A stretch of DNA of 64,000 nt from Tateyamaria omphalii (GCF_019802125.1 NZ_JAHVHT010000004.1:326001-390000); one strand, 5' to 3'. Counted from the stretch's first letter, positions 18,177 to 34,832 are shown. Notes: a model not told the origin generated them from the letters alone. Numbers and translations are program-made.

Positions 18177-19054
18177 CAGTCTGACTCATCATTCCGTTTC
18201 ATATCGCGCGATATGTCCAAAGCGCGCTGGTACACGCGCCGCCGTGGCAAGTCCAAACTTTCGGCCACGAAAGACGCTGCATCCTTGACTGTCATATCGG
18301 TCAGCGCGGAGTGTAGCGCCTGATCAATGTCTTTTTCATTAACAACCCGCATGTCCGCGCGCCCGATCAAGACAACGATTTCCCCCTTGGGTGTGTCATG
18401 AGTGTAGACGTCGGCCAATTCTCCGAGCGTTCCGCGCCGTACGTCTTCGAACCGCTTCGTCAGCTCCCGACAGACCGCAGCCTGCCTGTCAGCGCCCAAC
18501 CGTTCCGCGGCATCCGCCAGCAGCGCCCCCACACGTTTGGGCGATTCGTACAGCACCAAAGTCCCGGCGATGCCCCCCAGATCATCCAGTGCCCGCTGCC
18601 GCGCGCTGCGCGACGCGGGCAGGAAGCCGCCAAAATGGAAGGCATCGGTCGGCAATCCCCCGAGCACCAATGCCGTCACCACGGCCGACGGACCCGGCGC
18701 GCATGTGACCGAAACGCCTGCGTCGCGCGCCGCCCGTCCCAACTCGAAACCCGGGTCGGCGATCAGCGGCATCCCGGCTTCTGACGCATAGGCCACGCTC
18801 TGCTCCGCTGCACGCGCCACGAGCCGCGCCACCTGTGTCTCCTTGGAATGTTCGTGCAGGGCCTCGATCCGGCGCCCTTCCAACGGAATGCCGTGAATGT
18901 CCATCAGCTTGCGCAAACTGCGCGTGTCCTCGGCGGCCAGAACGTCGGCAGAGGCCAGCACATCAAGCGCGCGCAAGGTAATATCGCGCGCGGTTCCAAT
19001 AGGCACTCCGACAAACCAGATCCCCGGGCGCAGCGTCGTCTTGACATGATTCAA
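18176..19054 (-). CDS. rsmI: 16S rRNA (cytidine1402-2'-O)-methyltransferase
   Basis: Tetrapyrrole-methylase-fold enzyme that 2'-O-methylates C1402 of 16S rRNA. The 292-residue product contains WFVGVPIGTARDITLRALDV, AAEDTRSLRKL, EAGMPLIADPGFELGR and GPSAVVTALVLGGLP, all diagnostic of RsmI. The start is a TTG (19052-19054) giving the typical MNHVKT N-terminus; no in-frame ATG lies close. It is divergent from the LpoA-like gene and leads yraN. Confidence 0.95.
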   Translation of the reverse strand: MNHVKTTLRPGIWFVGVPIGTARDITLRALDVLASADVLAAEDTRSLRKLMDIHGIPLEGRRIEALHEHSKETQVARLVARAAEQSVAYASEAGMPLIADPGFELGRAARDAGVSVTCAPGPSAVVTALVLGGLPTDAFHFGGFLPASRSARQRALDDLGGIAGTLVLYESPKRVGALLADAAERLGADRQAAVCRELTKRFEDVRRGTLGELADVYTHDTPKGEIVVLIGRADMRVVNEKDIDQALHSALTDMTVKDAASFVAESLDLPRRRVYQRALDISRDMKRNDESD

Positions 19055-19143
19055 AGCTGGACCCGCCTAACCTTACCTCTATTATCCGCCCAAAACGACG
19101 GGCGGGCCAATGTCATGCCCTGTAAAGCTGGGAGTGACAATTC

Positions 19144-20328
19144 ATGTTTGCGTTTTTCAAATCGCTGCGCAAGTCGGTGCGGCGGGCGGTATTGCCCGTT
19201 GCGGCGCTCGCGCTTGCGGCCTGTGATCCGGCTGCCATCGGCGGCATCACGGCAGGCGGGCCACGCATCGACACGACCCAACCGGTGCCCGTGGCATTGC
19301 TGGTGCCGCGCGGGTCTGGACAGGCCAGTGACGAACTTCTGGCCAACAACCTTGAAAACGCAGCACGCCTCGCGATGCGGGACCTGCAAGGGGTGGAGAT
19401 CGACCTGCGGGTGTACGGCACTGCAGGCAATGCCCAGACAGCCGCCTCGCAAGCAGCCCAAGCCGTCAACGATGGTGCCCAGATCATCCTCGGCCCACTC
19501 TATGCAGAGGCCGCAAACGCCGCTGGCGTGGCGGTTGCCCCCCAGAACGTGAACGTGCTGGCATTCTCCAACAACACGACCATCGCGGGTGGCAACGTGT
19601 TTGTGCTGGGCGCAACCTTCAACAACACCGCCGATCGCCTGGTCAGCTACGCCGCGCGGCAGGGCAAGGACCGGATCGTGGTGGTCCACGCGCAGGACGT
19701 GGCCGGCCAGCTTGGGCGCAATGCCATCCAGCAGGCCGCGTCGCGCAGCGGCGCCACCGTGACCGGCACTGTCGACTACCCCCTGTCTCAACAGGGGCTG
19801 ATCGCAGCCGTTCCGCGGGTCAAGGCGGCGGTGGACAATGCCGGTGCAAACGCCGTGTTCATGACGGCTGCGCCAGCGGGCGGCCTGCCGCTCCTATCAC
19901 AGTTGCTGCCAGAAACCGGTGTCGATCCGGCAGCGACGCAGTTCATCGGCATGACGCGCTGGGACATCCCTCGCCAAACGCTGGACCTGCCGGGCATCCA
20001 GGGCGGGTGGTTCGCCCTGCCTGATCCGAACAGGGCCGGCGCGTTCCGCTCGCAATACGAAGCTGCCTATGGTGGCGCACCGCACCCCCTGGCCGGGCTG
20101 GCCTTTGATGGAATTGCCGCCATCGGCGCGCTGGCAGCCCAAGGCAACTCGGGCGCCCTGACAGGCGCCGCTCTGACGCAGGGGTCGGGCTTCCAAGGGG
20201 CATCGGGTATCTTCCGCCTGCGCCAGGACGGCACCAATGAACGCGGCCTTGCCGTTGCAACTGTACGGGGCAACCAGGTGGTGGTGATCGACCCGGCACC
20301 ACGCGGCTTTGGCGGCGCAGGGTTCTGA
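19144..20328 (+). CDS. LpoA-like penicillin-binding protein activator lipoprotein
   Basis: A 394-residue exported lipoprotein: a basic N-terminus, a hydrophobic stretch and a LALAAC lipobox near residue 27. The remainder is a periplasmic-binding fold (PVALLVPRGSG, IILGPLYAEAANAA, IVVVHAQDVAG, QGGWFALPDP), as in the C-terminal domain of LpoA (YraM), the outer-membrane activator of PBP1A. The N-terminal TPR domain of E. coli LpoA is absent. The rsmI-yraN context supports LpoA over a branched-chain amino-acid binding protein. Confidence 0.8.
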   Translation: MFAFFKSLRKSVRRAVLPVAALALAACDPAAIGGITAGGPRIDTTQPVPVALLVPRGSGQASDELLANNLENAARLAMRDLQGVEIDLRVYGTAGNAQTAASQAAQAVNDGAQIILGPLYAEAANAAGVAVAPQNVNVLAFSNNTTIAGGNVFVLGATFNNTADRLVSYAARQGKDRIVVVHAQDVAGQLGRNAIQQAASRSGATVTGTVDYPLSQQGLIAAVPRVKAAVDNAGANAVFMTAAPAGGLPLLSQLLPETGVDPAATQFIGMTRWDIPRQTLDLPGIQGGWFALPDPNRAGAFRSQYEAAYGGAPHPLAGLAFDGIAAIGALAAQGNSGALTGAALTQGSGFQGASGIFRLRQDGTNERGLAVATVRGNQVVVIDPAPRGFGGAGF

Positions 20329-20357
20329 CCCAGCCACGCCCCTGAACGGAGAACACA

Positions 20358-23111
20358 TTGAGCGACACCGCCCTTCAGGCACCCAACATGCCTGACATGC
20401 ACCTCATCTGCGCCGCCACCGAGATCTTCGATGGCGGCGCTTTCGATGATCTGCTCGCAACGAACCCGGATCGGGCTGCGGTTGTGGCCCACCTGAGAGC
20501 CGCCCAAAAAGCGGGGCGCGAGGCCATTGCCACCGCCTTTCGCGCCGAGCCCTTTGCCGCAAGGCCGACAACACAGGCCTACACCTACCTGACCGACTGT
20601 CTGGTCCATGCCGCCCTGCAGACCGCACAAACGCTCATGCACCCAAACCCGACACCCACGAACAGCGAACGGCTCGCCGTGCTTGCGGTGGGCGGTTATG
20701 GACGGGGTGAAATGGCGCCCGCATCGGATGTCGATCTGCTGTTTCTGACACCCTACAAGATCACGCCCTGGGCCGAGAGCGTCATTGAAACGACCCTCTA
20801 CATCCTCTGGGACCTCAAGCTGAAAGTGGGTCATTCCAGCCGCACAGTCCGCGATTGCCTCCGGCTCGGGGCCGAGGATTTCACGATCCGCACCGCCATG
20901 CTGGAGCACCGCTTCCTCTTCGGCGATGCGGCACTTGCCGCCGAACTCGACAGCAAACTGCGCACCGACCTCTTCGAAGGCAGCGAACGCGACTTCATCG
21001 AAGCCAAACTGGCCGAACGCGACGCGCGCCATGTACGCCAAGGCCAACGCTATGTCGTCGAACCCAACGTAAAAGAGGGCAAAGGCGGCCTGCGCGACCT
21101 GCAATCGCTGTTCTGGATCGGCAAGTACATCCACAAGGTTCAGGATGCGGCAGAACTCGTGCCCCTGGGCCTGTTCACGGACGAGGAATTCGACGCCTTC
21201 GTCGCGGCCGAAGATTTCCTCTGGGCCACCCGCTGCCACTTGCACCTGATCTCTGGCCGGGCGACGGAACAACTGACCTTCGACATGCAGGTCGCCGTGG
21301 CCGAAGCCATGGGATACGAGGACAAGGCAGGCCGCCGCGCGGTCGAGCTGTTCATGCAGGACTACTTCCTGCACGCCACCGAAGTGGGCGACCTGACCCG
21401 CATCTTCCTGACCAAGCTGGAGGCCGACCACCTCAAGGCCGAACCCCTGCTCGACCGTCTGTTCAAGCGCAAGCCGCGGGCAAAGGCAGGCTACCAGGTC
21501 ATCAACAACCGGCTCGCCATCGACGACGATACCGAATTCCTCTCGAACAAACTGAACCTCCTGCGCATCTTCGAGGAAGCACTGCGCACAGGCATGTTGA
21601 TCCACCCCGACGCCATGCGGCTGATCAAATCGCACCTCCACCTCGTCGACGATGACATGCGCAACGACCCCGAAGCGCAGCGCATTTTCCTCGACCTGCT
21701 CCTGAAACACGGCAACCCCGAACGGGCGCTGCGGCGGATGAACGAGCTGGGGATGCTCGCTGCCTTCATCCCTGAATTCGAACCCATCGTCGCGATGATG
21801 CAGTTCAACATGTACCACTCCTACACGGTGGACGAACATATCATCCAATGCATCGCCCAGCTTGCGATGATCGAACGCGACGAATTGGAAGAAGACCTGC
21901 CCGTCGCCTCCTCGATCCTCAAGGAAGGCGTGAACCGCAAGGTGCTCTATGTCGCGCTCCTCCTGCACGACATCGGCAAGGGACGGCCCGAGGATCACTC
22001 GATCCTCGGCGCGCAGATGGTGCGCAAGATCGCCCCGCGGCTGGGGCTGAAACAGGACGAGGTCGACACGGTCGAATGGCTGGTGCGCTATCACCTCCTG
22101 ATGTCCGACATGGCCCAGAAACGCGACATCGCCGACCCGCGCACCGTCCGCGACTTTGCCAAGGCTGTGCAGACGGTCAAACGGCTCGACCTGCTCTGCG
22201 TGCTCACGGTCTGCGACATCCGCGGCGTCGGCCCCACCACCTGGAACAACTGGAAAGCCGTGCTGATCCGCGCGCTCTATCGGCAGACGCGCCGCGCGCT
22301 TGAGGATGGGATGGAGGCGCTCACCCGCGACAACCGTGGGGCAGAGGCGAAAAAAGCGCTGCGCGCCGAACTGGCCGATTGGGCCCGCAAGGACCTGCAA
22401 ACCGAGGTTGCACGTCACTACGACGCCTATTGGCAGGGACTGCATGTCACGGCTCACGTCGTTTTTGCCAAACTGCTCAAGGACATTGGCGAGAATGAAA
22501 TCGTCATGGACCTGCACCCGGACGAAGACCGCGATGCCACGCGTGCCTGCTTTGTGATGCCCGACCACCCGGGCATCTTCGCCCGGCTCACCGGCGCGCT
22601 GGCTTTGGTCGGCGCCAACGTGGTCGACGCTCGCAGCTACACCACGTCCGACGGCTTCGTGACCGATGCGTTCTGGATCCAGGACGCCGACGGCAACCCC
22701 TACGACGCCGCCCGCCTGCCCCGCCTGCGCAAGATGATCGAACGGACCCTCGCAGGCGAAGTCGTCACCCGCGAGGCGATCAAGGACCGCGACAAGGTCA
22801 AGAAGCGTGAAAAGGCGTTCAAGGTCCCGACCCACATCACCTTCGACAACGAAGGGTCCGACATCTACACGATCATCGAGGTCGACACCCGCGACCGCCC
22901 CGGCCTGCTGCACGACCTGACACGCACACTTGCGGCGTCCAACGTCTACATCGCCAACGCGGTCATCGCGACCTATGGCGAACAGGTGGTGGATACGTTC
23001 TACGTCAAGGACATGTTCGGCCTCAAATACTACTCCGAGTCCAAGCAAAAGACGCTGGAAAAGAAACTGCGCGCTGCCATCACCGAAGGGGCGGAACGGG
23101 CCGCAACCTGA
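20358..23111 (+). CDS. glnD: PII uridylyltransferase/uridylyl-removing enzyme GlnD
   Basis: Senses glutamine and modifies PII proteins (GlnB/GlnK). The 917-residue product has the nucleotidyltransferase motif GGYGRGEMAPASDVDLLF near residue 115, a linker helical domain, an HD hydrolase domain (LLHDIGKGRPEDHS) for UMP removal, and two C-terminal ACT domains (DHPGIFARLTGALA and DRPGLLHDLTRTLA) for glutamine sensing. The start is TTG at 20358, preceded by ACGGAGAA at a good distance; the next in-frame ATG is 30 bases on. amtB follows. Confidence 0.95.
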   Translation: MSDTALQAPNMPDMHLICAATEIFDGGAFDDLLATNPDRAAVVAHLRAAQKAGREAIATAFRAEPFAARPTTQAYTYLTDCLVHAALQTAQTLMHPNPTPTNSERLAVLAVGGYGRGEMAPASDVDLLFLTPYKITPWAESVIETTLYILWDLKLKVGHSSRTVRDCLRLGAEDFTIRTAMLEHRFLFGDAALAAELDSKLRTDLFEGSERDFIEAKLAERDARHVRQGQRYVVEPNVKEGKGGLRDLQSLFWIGKYIHKVQDAAELVPLGLFTDEEFDAFVAAEDFLWATRCHLHLISGRATEQLTFDMQVAVAEAMGYEDKAGRRAVELFMQDYFLHATEVGDLTRIFLTKLEADHLKAEPLLDRLFKRKPRAKAGYQVINNRLAIDDDTEFLSNKLNLLRIFEEALRTGMLIHPDAMRLIKSHLHLVDDDMRNDPEAQRIFLDLLLKHGNPERALRRMNELGMLAAFIPEFEPIVAMMQFNMYHSYTVDEHIIQCIAQLAMIERDELEEDLPVASSILKEGVNRKVLYVALLLHDIGKGRPEDHSILGAQMVRKIAPRLGLKQDEVDTVEWLVRYHLLMSDMAQKRDIADPRTVRDFAKAVQTVKRLDLLCVLTVCDIRGVGPTTWNNWKAVLIRALYRQTRRALEDGMEALTRDNRGAEAKKALRAELADWARKDLQTEVARHYDAYWQGLHVTAHVVFAKLLKDIGENEIVMDLHPDEDRDATRACFVMPDHPGIFARLTGALALVGANVVDARSYTTSDGFVTDAFWIQDADGNPYDAARLPRLRKMIERTLAGEVVTREAIKDRDKVKKREKAFKVPTHITFDNEGSDIYTIIEVDTRDRPGLLHDLTRTLAASNVYIANAVIATYGEQVVDTFYVKDMFGLKYYSESKQKTLEKKLRAAITEGAERAAT

Positions 23112-23236
23112 AGTCGTCCCTTACAGCCCCCAAGTTGTAAATCGCGCCCGGATCAAGATTTTTCTACCTCCAACGCTACACAAGGGCTAGCGTGACGATG
23201 TTGACAACGATCAACATCTTGGGGGGACAAGGAATT

Positions 23237-24415
23237 ATGAATCACGCGGATATCGGCTGGGTCATGGTGGCCACAGCCATGGTTTTCTTTATGTCATTGC
23301 CGGGGCTGATCCTGTTTTACGGCGGGATGGTGCGGGCCAGAAACGTCATCAGCCTGATGGTGCAGTGCTACGCGGTCGCCTGCATGATGGCGCTCTTGTG
23401 GTTTGTGCTGGGCTACTCCATCGCATTCGGCGATGGCAACGCTTTCTGGGGCGGCCTGGGCAAAGTGGCGCTGCTGGACGTCACGCTGGGCTCAATGGTC
23501 GGGACATTGCCTGAAACGCTGTTCTTCGCCTTTCAGATGACCTTTGCCATCATCACACCGGTAATCATCCTGGGGGCCTGCGCGGAACGCACGAAATTCG
23601 GCTTCATCCTGCTGTTTTCATCGCTGTGGATGCTGCTGGTCTACGCCCCCGTGGCCCATTGGGTCTGGGGCGGAGGATTCCTGAGCGATGGGGGGCTTTT
23701 CGGCGAAACGGGCGTGCGCGACTTTGCAGGCGGGCTTGTGGTGCACGAAACCGCAGGCATTTCGGCCCTGATGCTGACCATCGTGATCGGGCGGCGCGCG
23801 GTCAGCGACTACCGCCCGCACAATCCCGGCATGGTCATGGTGGGCGCCTCGATCCTCTGGTTCGGCTGGCTGGGCTTCAACGGTGGTTCACAACTGGCCG
23901 CCGATGCAGGGGCGGCACGGGCCGTGACCGTCACCATCCTCGCCGGGGCCACCGCGTCCGTCACATGGATCGGGTGGGAATACGTCAAGACGGGCAAGAT
24001 CACCCTCGTCGGCATGGTCACAGGCACCCTCGCGGGGCTTGCAGCGGTCACACCCGCATCCGGCTTCGTCAGCCCGCTCTACGGCATCCTGATCGGCATC
24101 GTGGCAGGTATCATGTGCCAGGAAACGGTCTACATCCTGCGCGACAAGACCGGCATCGACGACGCACTTGATGTCTTTGCCGTGCACGGCGCCGGAGGCA
24201 TCTTCGGCTCGGTCATGATGGCCGCACTCGGCACGGCCTCATGGACGGCGCAACTGGGCGGCATCGCCATCATCGCCGGGTACACCGCCGTGGCGACACT
24301 GATCCTGATCTTCTTCTGCAAGGGCGTGATCGGCATCCGCGTCTCGCCAGAGATCGAGGCACAGGGGCTGGATCAGCCGGTCCACGGCCAACGCGGCTAC
24401 GAACTGGCCTCGTAG
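23237..24415 (+). CDS. amtB: AmtB-type ammonium transporter
   Basis: Inner-membrane trimeric ammonium channel/transporter. The protein has about 11 helices and the pore twin histidines in VVHETAG and FAVHGAGG, the Phe gate region FAFQMTFAIITP, and the structural Asp in RDFAGG. I start at the ATG at 23237, with AAGGA 4-8 bases upstream, giving 392 residues; a GTG 45 bases earlier is in frame. No glnK adjoins it, although glnD does. The reading ends about 30 bases before a convergent terminator. Confidence 0.93.
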   Translation: MNHADIGWVMVATAMVFFMSLPGLILFYGGMVRARNVISLMVQCYAVACMMALLWFVLGYSIAFGDGNAFWGGLGKVALLDVTLGSMVGTLPETLFFAFQMTFAIITPVIILGACAERTKFGFILLFSSLWMLLVYAPVAHWVWGGGFLSDGGLFGETGVRDFAGGLVVHETAGISALMLTIVIGRRAVSDYRPHNPGMVMVGASILWFGWLGFNGGSQLAADAGAARAVTVTILAGATASVTWIGWEYVKTGKITLVGMVTGTLAGLAAVTPASGFVSPLYGILIGIVAGIMCQETVYILRDKTGIDDALDVFAVHGAGGIFGSVMMAALGTASWTAQLGGIAIIAGYTAVATLILIFFCKGVIGIRVSPEIEAQGLDQPVHGQRGYELAS

Positions 24416-24423
24416 TGCAACAC

Positions 24424-24453
24424 CCCCGGACCGTTTTCAGAGACGGTCCGGGG
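24424..24453. terminator. perfect 11-bp stem hairpin between convergent amtB and pgm
   Basis: ccccggaccgt (24424-24434) pairs exactly with acggtccgggg (24443-24453) around an 8-base loop. It sits between two convergent stops, so it probably ends transcription from both sides. Neither flank has a strong T-run. Confidence 0.75.
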
Positions 24454-24461
24454 CAATTATC

Positions 24462-28218
<3,757 letters not shown>

Positions 28219-28222
<4 letters not shown>

Positions 28223-29643
28223 TCAGCAGCCTTCACCAGGTCGTCATACAGCGCAGCATAGGCCGCAGCCGACGGCGCCCACCCCACGGGCTGCGCCATC
28301 GCGTTTCGCTGCATCTTTGACCACAGCTTGGGCGCGGCGAAAAGGTCACAAAGCTGGATCAGCGCGTTTGAGAGCGCATCCGCCGTCACAGGATGAAATT
28401 GCAAGCCGGTCGCGACGCCCTTTGCCATAGTGGCAGGCGTGGCCGGAATGACGGTATCGGCCAGCCCCCCGGTCAACGCGACGACGGGCAAGGTGCCATA
28501 GCGCAGGCCGTAAAGTTGGGTCAGCCCGCACGGCTCGAACCGCGACGGCACAAGGATCGCATCACCCCCGGCCATCATCCGATGCGACAACGCCTCGTCA
28601 TACCCGATACGAACCGCCACGCCGGGATGCGCGTGGCTGGCAAAGGCCCCCTCAAGCGCCGGATCACCAGATCCAAGCAGCGCCAATTGCCCACCACGAT
28701 CCAAGAGCGCAGGCAAAGCATCCAGAAGCAGGTCCAGTCCCTTCTGCTCGGTCAACCGCGACACCACCACACAAAGCGGCCCATCGGCCTCGGGCAGTCC
28801 AAACTCGGCCCGCAGAGCCGCCTTGTTCGCCGCCTTCCCCTTCGGAGCCTTGTACGTCTGGATGTGGTCGTCCACCTCTGGCGACCAGACATCCAGATCA
28901 ATACCGTTCAGAATGCCGTACAAGTCCGCCTTGCGCATCTGCAACACGCCATCCAGACCCATGCCGAACTCCGGCGTCATCAACTCGCGGGCATAGGTGG
29001 GCGACACGGTGGTCAACCGGTCCGCCCAAACGAGCCCCGCTTTCAACGCCGAAATCTGCCCCCAATATTCCACGCCCTCGCGGGTCAGGTCCGCCTTCGC
29101 AATGCCCAGGTCCTTGGCCGCATCCATCTGCACCAGCCCCTGAAAGGCGATGTTATGCACGGTCAGCACGCTGGGCACGTCCACCCCATCGCGCTTCATG
29201 TAGTAAGGCACCAACCCCGCCTGCCAGTCATGGCAATGCACCAGATCAGGGCGCCATGTGCCCAGCGCCCCCGCCGCAACATCCGCAGCGACCCGGCACA
29301 GCGCCGCAAATCGCTCCGGGTTGTCCGGCCAATCCACGCCATCGTCGTTCAGGTAAATCCCCGCCACCCGGTCATACAAATGCGGCGCATCCAGCACGAA
29401 CAGATCAAGCCCGCCAGCCGCCCCCGACAACAGCCGCGCATCCCCGCCAAAAAGGCCGGTGAACTCCGCGGCGGTCTCAGCGCCCTCCAACGCTTCCATC
29501 ACCGCAGGATACCCGGGCAGCAACGTCCGCATCTCGACACCCAAAGGCGCCAGCGCCCCGGGCAGAGCGCCCACCACATCCGCAAGGCCCCCGGTCTTCA
29601 CCAGCGGCGCACACTCGGACGCGACGGACAGCACACGTATCAT
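28219..29643 (-). CDS. glgA: glycogen synthase (ADP-glucose dependent)
   Basis: GT5 enzyme extending alpha-1,4-glucan from ADP-glucose. The 474-residue product starts [20 protein letters not shown], containing the KTGGL ADP-glucose-binding loop, and includes [38 protein letters not shown], and the C-terminal acceptor/nucleotide motif [19 protein letters not shown]. The start overlaps the glgC stop and the stop overlaps the glgX start. Confidence 0.96.
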
Positions 29644-30899
29644 TGCGCGGCCTGCCAGGCGTCAATCATCTCCTTGGTGATCAGGGTCGTCCCCTTCTCG
29701 CTCACACGGAAAAACTTGGCATCCTCCACCGGGTCCTCGCCCACCACCAGCCCGGTCGGTATTTCCACGCCCCGATCAATCACGCATTTGCGCAGCCGGG
29801 CGGAGCGGTTGATGACCACGTTCGGCAGCACCACGGAATGATCCAGCACGGCGTAAGAATTGGTATGCACCTGCGTGAACAGCAGCGAATTGCGCACCTC
29901 CGTCCCCGAGATGATGCACCCGCCCGACACCATCGACGAAATCGCAACCCCGCGCCGGTCCTTCTCATCATGGATGAACTTCGCAGGCGGCGCGCTCTCG
30001 GAATAGGTCCAGATCGGCCACTGCTGATCCCACAAATCCAGTTCTGGGGTGAAGTCAGTCAGATCAATGTTGGCTTCCCAAAAGGCATCCAGCGTCCCCA
30101 CATCGCGCCAATAACTCGGCGCGCCGTCCGCCCGCACGCAAGAGTCATCAAACCGATGCGCCACAGCCTTCCCGTTCTTCACAATCTCGGGGATCAGGTC
30201 GTGGCCAAAGTCATGGCTCGAATTCGGGTCCTCGGCATCCTTGATCAGCAACTCGCGCAGGAACTTCCAGCTGAAGACGTAAATCCCCATCGACGCCAAC
30301 GCCTTGGTCGCATCCTCCGGCGTGCCGGGTGGATCAGCAGGCTTTTCCAGAAATGACGTGATGCGGCTTGTCTCATCCACCGCCATCACACCAAAGGCAC
30401 TCGCCTCCTCGCGCGGCACGGTCAGGCAGCCCACGGTCACATCCGCCCCCTGCTCCACATGCTGGCGCAGCATCACCTCGTAATCCATCTTGTAGATGTG
30501 ATCGCCCGCCAGAATGACTATATATTCAATGTCATAGCTGTCGACGATGTCGATGTTTTGGGTCACCGCATCGGCCGTCCCCCGATACCACATCTCCTCG
30601 GACACCCGCTGCGACGCGGGCAGAATATCCAGAAACTCGTTCCGCTCTGCGCGAAAGAAACTCCACCCCCGCTGGCAGTGGCGGATCAACGAATGCGCCT
30701 TGTACTGGGTCGCCAGCGCCATGCGCCGGATGCCTGAGTTCACCGCATTGGACAGAGCAAAATCCACGATCCGCGTCTTGCCACCAAAGAACACCGCCGG
30801 TTTCACCCGCCGGTTGGTCAACTCCTTCAGGCGCGACCCGCGCCCGCCCGCCAGCACAAAGGCCATCGACCGCTGCGACAGCCGTGTCGTGTCCACCAT
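29640..30899 (-). CDS. glgC: glucose-1-phosphate adenylyltransferase
   Basis: Makes ADP-glucose, the committed and allosterically controlled step of glycogen synthesis. The 419-residue product has the nucleotide-binding [34 protein letters not shown] (substrate and activator region), [24 protein letters not shown], and FLEKPADPP for glucose-1-phosphate binding, followed by a left-handed beta-helix C-terminus. GGAGAGGAT precedes the ATG; glgB ends 12 bases upstream. Confidence 0.97.
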   Translation of the reverse strand: MVDTTRLSQRSMAFVLAGGRGSRLKELTNRRVKPAVFFGGKTRIVDFALSNAVNSGIRRMALATQYKAHSLIRHCQRGWSFFRAERNEFLDILPASQRVSEEMWYRGTADAVTQNIDIVDSYDIEYIVILAGDHIYKMDYEVMLRQHVEQGADVTVGCLTVPREEASAFGVMAVDETSRITSFLEKPADPPGTPEDATKALASMGIYVFSWKFLRELLIKDAEDPNSSHDFGHDLIPEIVKNGKAVAHRFDDSCVRADGAPSYWRDVGTLDAFWEANIDLTDFTPELDLWDQQWPIWTYSESAPPAKFIHDEKDRRGVAISSMVSGGCIISGTEVRNSLLFTQVHTNSYAVLDHSVVLPNVVINRSARLRKCVIDRGVEIPTGLVVGEDPVEDAKFFRVSEKGTTLITKEMIDAWQAAQ

Positions 30900-30911
30900 A
30901 TCCTCTCCTCC

Positions 30912-33103
<2,192 letters not shown>

Positions 33104-33104
<1 letters not shown>

Positions 33105-34693
33105 CAGGCGATGCGCCCGATCAAAAACCCGCTGCCACCAAGCGTCACCTGCGCGCCATCCACCTGCGCCGATTGATCCAGAACAGACGCCAGCGCATGG
33201 GGCAATTCCACGCTCACAGGCTCAGGCGACAGATTGTAAATGCAAATCATATTCTCTCCACGCATGAACCCTAGCACGGGTTCCGGCAGATCAAGAAACT
33301 CCGTCTTGCCGGCACGCAAGTCCTCAGACCCACGGCGCAGCGCCAGCATCTCGCGATAGAACGCCAGCACCGAGTTCTCCCCCTGCGCCGACACCGCCCG
33401 CGCCTGCTGCGGCTCCTTCACCGGCAGCCACGTCCGGTTGGCCTGTGAAAACCCACCATTCGGCGCATCCGCCTCCCACACCATCGGCGTCCGGCAGCCA
33501 TCACGCCCCGTCTTCTCCGGCCAGAAGTTGATGCCCTCGGGATCGGTCAACTCATCAAAGCTCAGAACAGTATCGACCTGCCCCAGCTCCTCGCCCTGAT
33601 AGATACAGATCGACCCCTCAAAGCTCAGCAACAACGCCGCCGCCTGCTTGGCCAAGGCATCCTGATCCACCCCATGCTCCAGCCAGCGCCCGACATGGCG
33701 CGGCACGTCATGGTTGGAAAACGCCCAGCACGGCCACCCCTCCGGCGCATCGCGAAAGAACGCCTCGATCCGCTCGCGGAAATGCTTGGGCGAGAAATCC
33801 GGCCCCAACATCTCGAAACTATAGGCCATGTGCAGACGATGGCCCGAGGTATATTGCCCCATGATATCAATAGCATGGTGGCTGTCGCCCACCTCACCCA
33901 CCATGGTGCGCGCATCATACTCATCCAAAAGCGCGCGCAGCCGCTTCAGGAACACCAGGTTCTCCGGCCGGTTCTTCGAAAACAGCGTGTACTGCATCTC
34001 GAATGGACGGACAGCGTCCTGCGCCCAATCCGACGGGTTCGCCGCATTGTCGCGCAACAGGTCATCGTGGAAGTAGAAGTTCACAGTATCCAACCGGAAC
34101 CCGTCTACCCCCCGCTCCAACCAGAAACGCACGCAATCCAGCAGATAGTCCTGCACCTCCGGGCTATGGAAATTCCAATCCGGCTGCTCCTTCAGAAAGT
34201 TGTGCATGTAGTACTGCCGCCGCCGCGAATCCCACGTCCACGCAGGCCCACCAAAGATCGACAGCCAGTTATTGGGCGGTGTCCCATCCGGCTTCGGATC
34301 AGCCCAGACAAACCAGTCGGCTTTCGGGTTGTCCCGGCTCGCCCGGCTCTCTGTGAACAACGCATGCTGGTCCGACGCATGGCTCAGCACCTGGTCGATG
34401 ATCACCTTCAGGCCCAGATCATGCGCCTTCGCCACCATGGCATCAAACTCAGCGAGCGTCCCGAAACTCGGATCAATGTCCAGATAATCCGAAACATCAT
34501 ACCCCATGTCCGCCATAGGCGACGGAAACACCGGGCTCAGCCAGATCGCATCGACGCCCAGCGACGCCACATGCTCCAACCGGTCCATGATGCCCTTGAT
34601 GTCGCCAATGCCATCCCCATCCGCGTCCATGAAGGACCGGGGATAGATCTGATAGGTCACCGACCCGCGCCACCAGTCCTGTCCATCTGCCAT
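33104..34693 (-). CDS. GH13 alpha-glucosidase / oligo-1,6-glucosidase type
   Basis: A 529-residue GH13 enzyme releasing glucose from alpha-glucosides: [49 protein letters not shown], nucleophile in [14 protein letters not shown], acid/base in MVGEVGDSH, third acid in [10 protein letters not shown]. No signal peptide, so it is cytoplasmic. I choose the ATG at 34693 over the TTG at 34729, which lies between two operators. It heads the glycogen operon; no sugar transporter or LacI gene adjoins it in this window. Confidence 0.92.
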
Positions 34694-34714
34694 CGTCAAA
34701 ACCCCTTGATCCAA

Positions 34715-34743
34715 TGTTAGCACTAACACTCAAAGCGCTTTGA
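34715..34743 (-). promoter_or_regulatory. two tandem LacI-family-type operator palindromes upstream of the agl-glg operon
   Basis: tcaaagcgctttga (34730-34743) is a perfect 14-bp palindrome with the central CG/GC step and AAA/TTT arms typical of LacI/GalR-family operators. Adjacent is tgttagcactaaca (34715-34728), with perfect 6-bp arms around a 2-base centre. Both lie 22-50 bases ahead of the alpha-glucosidase ATG, where they could block or overlap the promoter. The regulator is not encoded in the window. Confidence 0.7.
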
Positions 34744-34800
34744 TACGCAGCACACATCAATAACGCAAATGATTCACGCGACAGCGCCACGACCACCCAA

Positions 34801-34832
34801 ACGAAAAAAGACCCCCGCCAAAAGCGGGGGTC
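34801..34832 (-). terminator. rho-independent terminator of the jacalin-aerolysin gene
   Basis: gacccccgc (34810-34818) pairs with gcgggggtc (34824-34832) around a 5-base loop. Read on the minus strand, the hairpin is followed at once by TTTTTT. It lies about 38 bases past the stop of the gene at 34870-35784, which is therefore a single-gene transcript insulated from the glycogen operon. Confidence 0.88.

Noticed and set aside
20067..23048. Very long open frame (993 codons) on the minus strand opposite glnD
   Set aside because: It mirrors the high-GC codon pattern of glnD, whose domains are unmistakable; the antisense product is low in structure and shows no domain.
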